58,067 bases of DNA from DAOTVD01 sp034437075. Lineage in GTDB: Bacteria > Chloroflexota > Anaerolineae > Aggregatilineales > J027. This document shows positions 51,532 through 58,067 of this stretch, one piece after another (position 1 is the stretch's first letter; each line of letters begins with the position of its first letter). The position numbers and the translations under genes are program-made. Location of the stretch: positions 1 through 58,067 of the forward strand of contig DAOTVD010000126.1 in assembly GCA_034437075.1 (NCBI GenBank). Direction: 5' to 3'. A model generated the notes under the pieces. That model ran no database searches and was not told where the DNA came from. It worked only from the letters and a program-made list of their open reading frames with translations.

Positions 51532-52590
51532 TTACGGGGCGATTTGCTCGGGCGTAAAGGTCGCGATACCCCGGTCGGGGCATAGGGGCGCATTACCGCC
51601 AAGACCAGCGGTATAGTGCCCATTACAGCCATCCGGGAATAGCATCGTGCCCACGGGCGGGTCCCAAGTGACGAAAAGATGCGCGGGGCCGCTGTTGTCG
51701 AAATGCTCCACGGCAATCGTATGACGGCCTGCCGTCAGCGTGACGCTACCCGTGCCATTTGCACTGAGCGGCACGACTTCGGCCCCATCCACCAACAGAC
51801 GCGCGCTATCATCGGCCCGAACCGTGAAGGTATACGTGCCCGCTGGGAAATCCACCGTGCGCACCCAGCGCGACGACCAACCATCGGCGTTAAAACCTGG
51901 GCGCGGCGGGTTCTCGGCATAATCCAAGCTGATGCCATCCGCGACATGGATCGATTCGCCCGTGTGCGGTTCGGTGAGGTTCGGGTTATTGAAATGGGTG
52001 ATGGCCCAGATATTGCCACCCCCCGCCGGGAAGAGGCTATTATCGCGCGTCAGCCCCGGGTTATGATCGTCAGTGGCGCCTGGCGAACCGCCTGCGACCA
52101 ACGACCAGGCCAAGTACAATTGCGAAGGGCCGCTGTGGTCAACGTGTTCGATGACGATTTCGGCAGTCTGGCCTGCGCGGGCCACTTCATATTGCATACG
52201 GCGTTCGGCGTAATCGTTGGTCGCGTTATTATCTTGAATGAGGGTCGCGCCATTCACGCGCAAGGTGACATCCCCCTGGCCCCATACCGTGAATTCATAG
52301 GTTCCGGCAGTCGGGAACGCCTGGGTAGAGCGCCACCGCGACGAAAAGCCGTCGTTATTGATCCCCTGCAACGGGACACCATCGCCCCAATTGAATTCGA
52401 TCATCCGGCGGCACAAGACATAGGCGGGAGTGCCCGCAAAACTCGCATTGTCATAAAATTCGCCCGTCCACGCAGGTACGGCGCATGGTTCAGTTTCTAA
52501 CGGATAATTGTCCTGGGCCGCAACGGAGGCGCTAAAGACCACCGTTAACAGGGCCAGAGGCAATACAAATGCAAAAAATCGCTTTGACAT
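51532..52590 (-). CDS. Secreted protein with two PA14-like domains
   Basis: A 352-residue exported protein, paralogous to the gene downstream but without SH3 domains. Signal peptide MSKRFFAFVLPLALLTVVF, cleavage near SVAAQ. Domain one (about 35-170) has WTGEFYDNASFAGTPAYV, FSSRWRSTQAFPTAGTYEFTVWGQGDVTLRVNG. Domain two (about 190-345) has ITHFNNPNLTEPHTGES, WSSRWVRTVDFPAGTYTFTVRADDSARLLVDG and the final VTWDPPVGTMLFPDGCNGHYT, shared nearly word for word with the paralog. A ribosome site AGGGGAAC precedes the ATG, and a small palindrome TGCAA-TATG-TTGCA (52606-52619) lies just before it, a possible operator. The gene ends at a strong terminator. Confidence 0.83.
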   Translation of the reverse strand: MSKRFFAFVLPLALLTVVFSASVAAQDNYPLETEPCAVPAWTGEFYDNASFAGTPAYVLCRRMIEFNWGDGVPLQGINNDGFSSRWRSTQAFPTAGTYEFTVWGQGDVTLRVNGATLIQDNNATNDYAERRMQYEVARAGQTAEIVIEHVDHSGPSQLYLAWSLVAGGSPGATDDHNPGLTRDNSLFPAGGGNIWAITHFNNPNLTEPHTGESIHVADGISLDYAENPPRPGFNADGWSSRWVRTVDFPAGTYTFTVRADDSARLLVDGAEVVPLSANGTGSVTLTAGRHTIAVEHFDNSGPAHLFVTWDPPVGTMLFPDGCNGHYTAGLGGNAPLCPDRGIATFTPEQIAP

Positions 52591-52698
52591 AACATGTTCC
52601 CCTGATGCAATATGTTGCAGGTCAGTATGCCCTTATCCTACAGGCTTTAAGGCACCAGCGAAAGCACAGCAAGGTAAGCGTTGTTCAAACGGTGCGTG

Positions 52699-53061
52699 TT
52701 AATCGAGATACTCGCGGATGACACGCAGTAAATCGGGCGAGCTAATGGGCTTGGGTAGATAGTTATCGCAGCCTGCCGCCAGAAAACGCTCGCGGTCGCC
52801 GCGCATGGCGTTAGCCGTCAGCGCCACCACCGGGATGCCTTCGGTTTCCGGGTTGGCTTTGATGATGCGCGTGGCCTCAATGCCATCAATACCCGGAATA
52901 CTGATGTCCATCAAGATCAAGTCCGGTAGCTCTTTGGTGGCCATTTCGACCCCCGTTTCGCCATCATCGGCTTCTAGCACTTCGTAGCCTTTGGCCTTCA
53001 GAATTTTGCGCACCAAGCGTTTATTTTGATAATTATCTTCCACATAAAGTATCCGTTTCAT
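52699..53061 (-). CDS. Single-domain response regulator (receiver)
   Basis: A 120-residue receiver with all key residues: E8/D9 (LYVEDN), phospho-acceptor D52 (LILMDISIPGIDG), switch T82 (VVALTANAM) and K104 (YLPKP). The Met-Asp-Ile-Ser-Ile-Pro form is common in receivers paired with multi-PAS/GAF hybrid-type kinases. It begins 7 nt after the PLP-enzyme/receiver fusion and is the last gene of that operon, so it is probably a phosphorylation partner of the same kinase. There is no output domain. Confidence 0.9.
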   Translation of the reverse strand: MKRILYVEDNYQNKRLVRKILKAKGYEVLEADDGETGVEMATKELPDLILMDISIPGIDGIEATRIIKANPETEGIPVVALTANAMRGDRERFLAAGCDNYLPKPISSPDLLRVIREYLD

Positions 53062-53068
53062 GGATTCC

Positions 53069-55153
53069 TCACTGCTGTTTGCTCAGGGTTTGGTGAACAT
53101 GTTGGACGAGCGCCTCTCGGTTGAGCCCCGCTTTTTGCCAGATCGACACACCACGCGCCGCAAAAAATGCTTGCTCATCGGCTGTCAGGTCTTTGGCAGT
53201 TAAGACGACCACAGGCGTCTGCGAAAAGGGTTTGTTTTCTCTAATCTTATCTACCAGAATACCACCACTTTCGACATCCGGGAGCATTAAATCCAGCACA
53301 ATAAGCCCCGGAGTGATATTCGGCAAGCTTTCCAGTGCTTCTTGGCCCGAATACACCTCATACACGGCATACTGTTGGGTGGCTTCTAACATGCGTTTGA
53401 CCAAGCGCGCGTCTTTGCGGTTGTCATCAATGACCATAATCGGTGTACGGTTCACTGAGTCGAACGCTTGGCGCAATTCGCTGGCCACGTCGCTCGCTTT
53501 GGCGGTAATCACCGTATCTTCGGCCACATCGTCGCCGCCCAGGGTTTGCACCACATGGTCTACCAATTGGCGCGTATTGAAATTGCCCTTTTGCCAGACG
53601 GACTCCGCCTCGCCCAGGCGTTGGTAATCGGCGGCGTTCAACGCCTTGGCCGAAATCACCATCACCGGGACATTCGCCGTCTCGGGGTCGCGCTTGAGCG
53701 CGTCTAGCAAGTCGAAGCCGTCCATTTCGGGCATGGTCAAATCCGAGATCACCAGGTCTGGTTTGCGGTGTTTCACGAGGTCGATACCATCCAGCGGATT
53801 TTGCGCCTCGAAGACGCGATAATTGCGGTAGCTTTGCAACAAGCGGCGGATCAAACGGCTATCTTGCGGATTATCATCAATGACGACGATGGTCGTCACC
53901 TGTTCATCCAGCCGTTCCAGTGCAGCGCTAAGCCCTTCTTCCACCTTGGTGGGTTGGGGGGTGCCGCCTTCGGCAGCTTCTTGGCCTAGTTGCAAATCCA
54001 ACACATATTGGTCTTCCAGAATGTGCTTTTCGGCGGGGAAGGTATGGCCCGAGCAATTCACGACGACCGTCTGCTCTGGCGTTACGAGCCCTTGCGCGGC
54101 CAGCTTTTCCAGCCCAGCGAAGGCCACCGCTGCGGCAGGCTCCACGCTATAGCCTTCGATGCGCGCCAGGCGGCGCATCGCGCGGAAGGCTTCGCCATCA
54201 TCAACGGCCACCATGGTGCCCTCGGTGGCTTTGCAGGCCGCGCGCAGCACGACATACCCCTGGCCCGGCGCGCCCGTCGAGAGCACCGCGATGCGCGTAT
54301 GCGGCACCACAGGCTCGGCGGTTTCGGCGTCCTGCTGCCAGGCTTTGACCATCGGTGAGCAGCCTTCCACCTGAATGATGCCAATCCGCGGAATCCGGTC
54401 AATCAGGCCGATGCGTTGCAATTGTTGAAAGCCATGGTAAATGGCCACCGGGCCGATTCCGCCGCTCACGGCCTGAATATACCAATCCGGGGTGCGCCAT
54501 TTGCCATCTTCCAGGGGCATATAGCGCGATAGCTGCTCGGCGATTTCGAACGCGATGGTCTTCAGCCCTTCGCGCCCCGCAACCCCCGCAATACCGGGGT
54601 CGTAATGCAGCTTGCGCCGCGCGGCGAAGTCTTTGGCCACCTGTTTCGATTGGTCGTAAGTGCCCGCGATCTTCACGACTTCCGCGCCATATAGCGCCAG
54701 TTCGCGCAGTTTCTCGTTGGGTACCATGCTCGTCAGAAAAATCCACAAGCGGATGTTGGCTCGCGCGCAATAGGCCGCATATGCAGCGGCTTTGTTGCCC
54801 GTGGAGGCCAGCACCGCCTCGTCGATGCCGTCTTGGCGCAACATATTCACGGCCATGGCCCCCTGGCGATCCTTAAAGCTGCCTGTGGGGGTCTGGCGTT
54901 CGTCTTTTATATAAACCTGTTGCAGGCCCAGTTCCTCGGCCAGGCGTTTAGCGCGTACCAATGGCGTCCAGCCTTCGCCCATGGTGATGAGATCATCATA
55001 TGACTTAAGCGGCAGCAGTTCTTCATAACGCCAAAGGCTGGTATCTCGCCCTTGCAAGATACCAGGCCAACTTTGGGAAAGCCCTGCTTCGTTGTAACGC
55101 GCCTCTTGCCAACCGTGGTCTGTGGTGATGATGTCTTGCAGTTGGGATGGCAT
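53069..55153 (-). CDS. Threonine-synthase-like PLP enzyme fused to two receiver domains
   Basis: A 694-residue protein with an architecture I have not met. Residues about 1-385 are a fold-type II PLP enzyme close to threonine synthase: LLPLKSYDDLITMGEGWTPL, the PLP lysine K94 in PTGSFKDRQGA, STGNKAAAYAAYCA (117-130), the phosphate-binding SGGIGP (230-235) and VVVNCSGH near the end. After a short linker come two receivers. REC1 (about 420-540) has D426/D427, phospho-acceptor D471, S501 and K522; REC2 (about 570-690) has D576/D577, D621, T652 and K674. Both keep the phosphorylation set, but the Lys is in WQK instead of KP. Upstream is a histidine kinase (28 nt), downstream a single receiver (7 nt). 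Enzyme activity and its control by phosphorylation are inference. Confidence 0.92.
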   Translation of the reverse strand: MPSQLQDIITTDHGWQEARYNEAGLSQSWPGILQGRDTSLWRYEELLPLKSYDDLITMGEGWTPLVRAKRLAEELGLQQVYIKDERQTPTGSFKDRQGAMAVNMLRQDGIDEAVLASTGNKAAAYAAYCARANIRLWIFLTSMVPNEKLRELALYGAEVVKIAGTYDQSKQVAKDFAARRKLHYDPGIAGVAGREGLKTIAFEIAEQLSRYMPLEDGKWRTPDWYIQAVSGGIGPVAIYHGFQQLQRIGLIDRIPRIGIIQVEGCSPMVKAWQQDAETAEPVVPHTRIAVLSTGAPGQGYVVLRAACKATEGTMVAVDDGEAFRAMRRLARIEGYSVEPAAAVAFAGLEKLAAQGLVTPEQTVVVNCSGHTFPAEKHILEDQYVLDLQLGQEAAEGGTPQPTKVEEGLSAALERLDEQVTTIVVIDDNPQDSRLIRRLLQSYRNYRVFEAQNPLDGIDLVKHRKPDLVISDLTMPEMDGFDLLDALKRDPETANVPVMVISAKALNAADYQRLGEAESVWQKGNFNTRQLVDHVVQTLGGDDVAEDTVITAKASDVASELRQAFDSVNRTPIMVIDDNRKDARLVKRMLEATQQYAVYEVYSGQEALESLPNITPGLIVLDLMLPDVESGGILVDKIRENKPFSQTPVVVLTAKDLTADEQAFFAARGVSIWQKAGLNREALVQHVHQTLSKQQ

Positions 55154-55181
55154 GTGGTTCTAAGAGTTTGCCTTTCGTGCG

Positions 55182-58067
55182 TTAACTTGCATCGGCTGTA
55201 TCAGTTTGAGCGACGGGCATTGTAAACCAGAAGGTCGAGCCCGCGCCGAGTTGGCTTTCGACATGAATGTCGCCACCGTGCATTTCCACCAATTGGCGGG
55301 TGATGGCCAGGCCTAGCCCGGTGCCCCCCACGCGGCGCGTAGACGACTGGTCAGCTTGGCGGAAACGCTCGAAGATGGTTTCCAGCTTATCCTCGCTGAT
55401 GCCCGTCCCGGTGTCGATGATTTCAAAACGGATCATCGCCTCGTCTGTGCGACGAACACGCACAGTGATCGTCCCTTCATCCGTGAACTTCGCCGCATTC
55501 GAGAGCAGATTATTGATGACCTGCTGCGCGCGCAAGCGGTCGGCTTGCATCATTGGCAGGTCGTCTTGCAGGTCGGTGAGTAGCTCAACCGGCTTGTCTT
55601 TGACCAAAATGCGCGAGGTATCCAGCAAGCTATTCAAGAAGCCTTCGATTTCGATCGGTTCGGTGACCAAATCTAACTGCCCGGCTTCGATCTTGGCTAA
55701 GTCCAGAATGTCATTGATCAGGCTGAGCAGCAGCTTACCAGAGCTATAGATCGCGCCGACATCTTCCTGAACTTCTTCGTTGATCGGCCCGTCGATGCCA
55801 TCCAAGATGACTTCGGCATAGCCGATGATGGAATTGAGCGGCGTGCGCAACTCATGCGACATACTGGCCAGGAATTCACTTTTCAGGCGGTCGAATTCGC
55901 GCAACTGCTCGGCGGTTTCTACCTGCTCGGCGTATAAGCGCGCAGTCTGCACCGCCACCGCGACCTGGTCGGCCAAGGTGCGCTTGATGCGCACGTCTTC
56001 GTCCGTGAAGCGGTTGAGTTGTTCGGACTGCACGTCCAGCACGCCAATCAGTTGGTCGGCCACGACCAACGGCACGGCGAGCTCCGCCCGGGTTTGCGGC
56101 AACAAGGGATTGGGCAAGAAGTCCGGGTTCGCTTGCACATCGTTCACGATCACACCCTGGCGTTCGCGCGCGGCGCGGGCCACCAAACTATGTTCGTGGG
56201 AGAGCGCAATCGCATGATGCGCGCTCACCATACGATCCCCCGCCGCGCCTGCGCCGGCTACCAGTTCGAGGCGCTCAGTTTCGTCATTCATCAGGTAAAT
56301 ATGCGCATGATAGAGATCAAACCGCTCTTTTGCCAGGTCCGACACACTCTTGAGCAAGCGCGAGACGTTCAATTCGGTGGCGGCGGTCGCGCTCACCTGG
56401 GCCACGGTTTGTAGCTCGGCGGCGCGTTTTTCCGTCTGGGTCAGCGCTTGCGCATTCTGGTAGGCCACCGCGATCTGATAGGCCAGTGTGCTTTGCACGC
56501 GCACATCTTGCTCGCTAAAGCGACCGCGCTCTTGGGCTTGCACGTCCAGCACGCCAAGCAGGCGGTCACCCACAATCAAGGGCACGGCCATTTCGGACTC
56601 CGTAGAGGGCAAAAGCGGGTTCGGCAAGAAGCCATCCGCCAGCGCAACATGGTTCTCGATGACGGCTGCGCGGTCGCGCGCGGCACGCGCCACGATACTA
56701 TCTTCACGGCTTAGCGCGATGCGGTGCCCATGTTCCACCATCTGGCGGCCTGCTTCGCCCGCACCCGCCGTCAGGGTCAGGTACTTTTCATCGTCGTCCA
56801 GCAGATAAATATGCGCGTGGTAGAGCCCGAAGTTCTCTTTTGTGAGTTCGGTCACCGACCAGAGCAAGTCTTCAATGTTGGTATTGGTGGCCGCCTGCGC
56901 CCCCACCTCAGACACAGTGGCCATTTCACGCGCCATGCGCTGGGTTTCGCGTTCTTGCGCGCGCCGTTCGGTGATGTCCTGAAAGCTGACCAGGCTCGCC
57001 ACGATGTTGCCTTCTTCGTCGCGCACGGGCGCGCCATCAATTTCCAGCAGAATACGGTTGCCATCCGGTCGTTCGACTTCCATATCATCAATGGACACCG
57101 TTTCACCATATAGGCCGCGCACCACGGGCGCTTCTTCGGTGGGGTAAATGTCGTTCGTGCCGGCTTTATACGCGGCGTAGATTTGCGTCAGGTCATCTTC
57201 AATCGCGCCTGGCGAGATGCCGCGCCCCAGCAATTCTTCGGCACGCGGATTGCTCAAGATGGGGGTGCCATCCGGAGCGCTGACCACGAAGATACCCGAC
57301 GGGATATTGTTCAGGACCGCTTGTAGCAAACGGCGCTGCGACTCGATTTCTTCGCGTTGGGCCTGTCGTTCGGTGATGTCTTGGAAGGCAATCACGGAGG
57401 CGATCACCTCGCCCTCTGCATTGCGGATGGGCGCGCCGGAGACTTCCAACAAGATGCGCTCGTCGCCCCGGTGCACTTCCATGTCGTCAATATAAGCTTC
57501 TTCGCCCATCAAACCGCGCACAATCGGCGTCTTCTCGGTGGGGTAGGGCTCGTCCGTGCCTGCTCGATAAGCCGCATAAACCTGTACAAGGTCTTCGCTA
57601 CGCGCATCCGGCGAGATACCGCGCCCCAGCAATTCCTCCGCACGAGAGTTCGACAGCAGCGGCGTGCCGTCTGGCGCTGCGACCACGAAGATACCCGACG
57701 GGATTTGATTCAGGATGGCTTCCAACAGACGGCGCTGGGACTCTAGTTCTTCTTCTTGCGCTTTACGCTCGCGGATGTCCGTCATGATCGTCCCGATATT
57801 CTGCGGGTTGCCATCGTCATCACGCACGATGAATAGCGTTTGGTCTACCGGAATGACCGTGCCATCGCGCGAAATGATCGTGTTTTCGGCGCGCCAGGTG
57901 TCGTTTTCTAAGATTTCGGGCACGCCTTTGTTCAGCACCAATTGGGCCCCGGCTTCGTCGTGGTAGTCCGGAATAAGCATTTGCTGCGCTTCGGCTAGGT
58001 CGGCAAAACCCATCATCTTGATACCACCCGGGTTCAGGTAGATGATCTCGCCTTCCATCGTCGTCAG
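55182..58067 (-). CDS. Multi-PAS/GAF sensor histidine kinase (partial)
   Basis: At least 958 residues; the frame is open at the window edge (LTTMEGEIIYLNPGG), inside a PAS domain, so the N-terminus is missing. The visible order, numbered from that Met, is: the end of PAS1 (to about 95), PAS2 (about 105-230), PAS3 (237-365), GAF1 (385-540), GAF2 (549-705), dimerisation domain with H735 (ASMSHELRTPLNS), and ATPase with NLLSNAAKF, DTGTGISED and GTGLGLAITRQ. PAS2/PAS3 and GAF1/GAF2 are near duplicates. No membrane segment or C-terminal receiver is seen. The receivers are instead in the next two genes, 28 nt and further downstream, the expected phosphate acceptors. Confidence 0.93.
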   Translation of the reverse strand: MTTMEGEIIYLNPGGIKMMGFADLAEAQQMLIPDYHDEAGAQLVLNKGVPEILENDTWRAENTIISRDGTVIPVDQTLFIVRDDDGNPQNIGTIMTDIRERKAQEEELESQRRLLEAILNQIPSGIFVVAAPDGTPLLSNSRAEELLGRGISPDARSEDLVQVYAAYRAGTDEPYPTEKTPIVRGLMGEEAYIDDMEVHRGDERILLEVSGAPIRNAEGEVIASVIAFQDITERQAQREEIESQRRLLQAVLNNIPSGIFVVSAPDGTPILSNPRAEELLGRGISPGAIEDDLTQIYAAYKAGTNDIYPTEEAPVVRGLYGETVSIDDMEVERPDGNRILLEIDGAPVRDEEGNIVASLVSFQDITERRAQERETQRMAREMATVSEVGAQAATNTNIEDLLWSVTELTKENFGLYHAHIYLLDDDEKYLTLTAGAGEAGRQMVEHGHRIALSREDSIVARAARDRAAVIENHVALADGFLPNPLLPSTESEMAVPLIVGDRLLGVLDVQAQERGRFSEQDVRVQSTLAYQIAVAYQNAQALTQTEKRAAELQTVAQVSATAATELNVSRLLKSVSDLAKERFDLYHAHIYLMNDETERLELVAGAGAAGDRMVSAHHAIALSHEHSLVARAARERQGVIVNDVQANPDFLPNPLLPQTRAELAVPLVVADQLIGVLDVQSEQLNRFTDEDVRIKRTLADQVAVAVQTARLYAEQVETAEQLREFDRLKSEFLASMSHELRTPLNSIIGYAEVILDGIDGPINEEVQEDVGAIYSSGKLLLSLINDILDLAKIEAGQLDLVTEPIEIEGFLNSLLDTSRILVKDKPVELLTDLQDDLPMMQADRLRAQQVINNLLSNAAKFTDEGTITVRVRRTDEAMIRFEIIDTGTGISEDKLETIFERFRQADQSSTRRVGGTGLGLAITRQLVEMHGGDIHVESQLGAGSTFWFTMPVAQTDTADAS

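Noticed and set aside
51679..52500. 273-codon frame opposite the PA14 gene
   Set aside because: Shadow frame; the minus-strand gene has a signal peptide, two domains and a terminator.

Overview
This window most likely comes from a Chloroflexota bacterium of the Anaerolineae type. No rRNA or marker tree was available, so this is inference. The signs are a GC-rich chromosome, an unusual MurG, secreted proteins with Thr/Pro-rich linkers, PA14/SH3 surface proteins, a translational-type tRNA-Trp T-box leader and GAATTC-centred foldback repeats. Nothing points to a plasmid or prophage: almost everything is housekeeping or signalling, with a few small inserts at gene junctions. No tRNA, rRNA or CRISPR array was seen.

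Region 1 (1-5.4 kb, minus strand) holds a very large alpha-2-macroglobulin-family secreted protein, cut by the window edge, and a single-domain response regulator. Region 2 (5.5-20.5 kb, minus) is a division and cell wall cluster in the transcribed order ftsL-ftsI-mraY-(small membrane protein)-murD-ftsW-murG-two CvpA-like genes-murC-murB-ftsQ-ftsA-ftsZ. It starts from a promoter that looks leaderless. murF, mraZ and rsmH are absent from the window, and murE lies apart at 23.9-25.5 kb. Region 3 (20.6-29.8 kb) is mixed: a tocopherol cyclase-like gene, a coiled-coil protein, a pyridoxamine oxidase-like protein and galK in one overlapping operon; murE convergent to it; lpd; a small acidic lipoprotein; a foldback repeat; a Roadblock/LC7 protein convergent to an FHA protein; and a DUF4097-like membrane protein.

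Region 4 (29.9-40.5 kb, plus) is one long aromatic amino acid operon: trpE-trpG-aroF-tyrA-aroA-aroE-aroC-aroKB (fusion)-hypothetical-aroQ. It encodes all seven shikimate steps plus anthranilate synthase and prephenate dehydrogenase. In front of trpE is a T-box leader with a UGG specifier, a canonical UGGCACC antiterminator bulge, and a segment able to pair with the trpE ribosome binding region, so the first genes should be translated when uncharged tRNA-Trp accumulates. The 3' end of aroQ carries an insert with a hicAB-like toxin-antitoxin pair and a 132-bp inverted-repeat element, bounded by a perfect 32-bp direct repeat. Two smaller inserts, at trpE/trpG and at a histidine kinase/GNAT junction, have the same architecture.

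Region 5 (41.1-52.6 kb) has a clpC-type ATPase divergent from a transmembrane Ser/Thr kinase that is followed by a GAF-PAS histidine kinase, a GNAT acetyltransferase, a lipoprotein, a DtxR/MntR-type regulator and two paralogous PA14 secreted proteins separated by a clear intrinsic terminator. Region 6 (52.7-58.1 kb, minus) is the most unusual part: a multi-PAS/GAF histidine kinase (partial), a threonine-synthase-like PLP enzyme fused to two receiver domains, and a stand-alone receiver, in what looks like one operon. I regard this as the best candidate for an undescribed signalling system.
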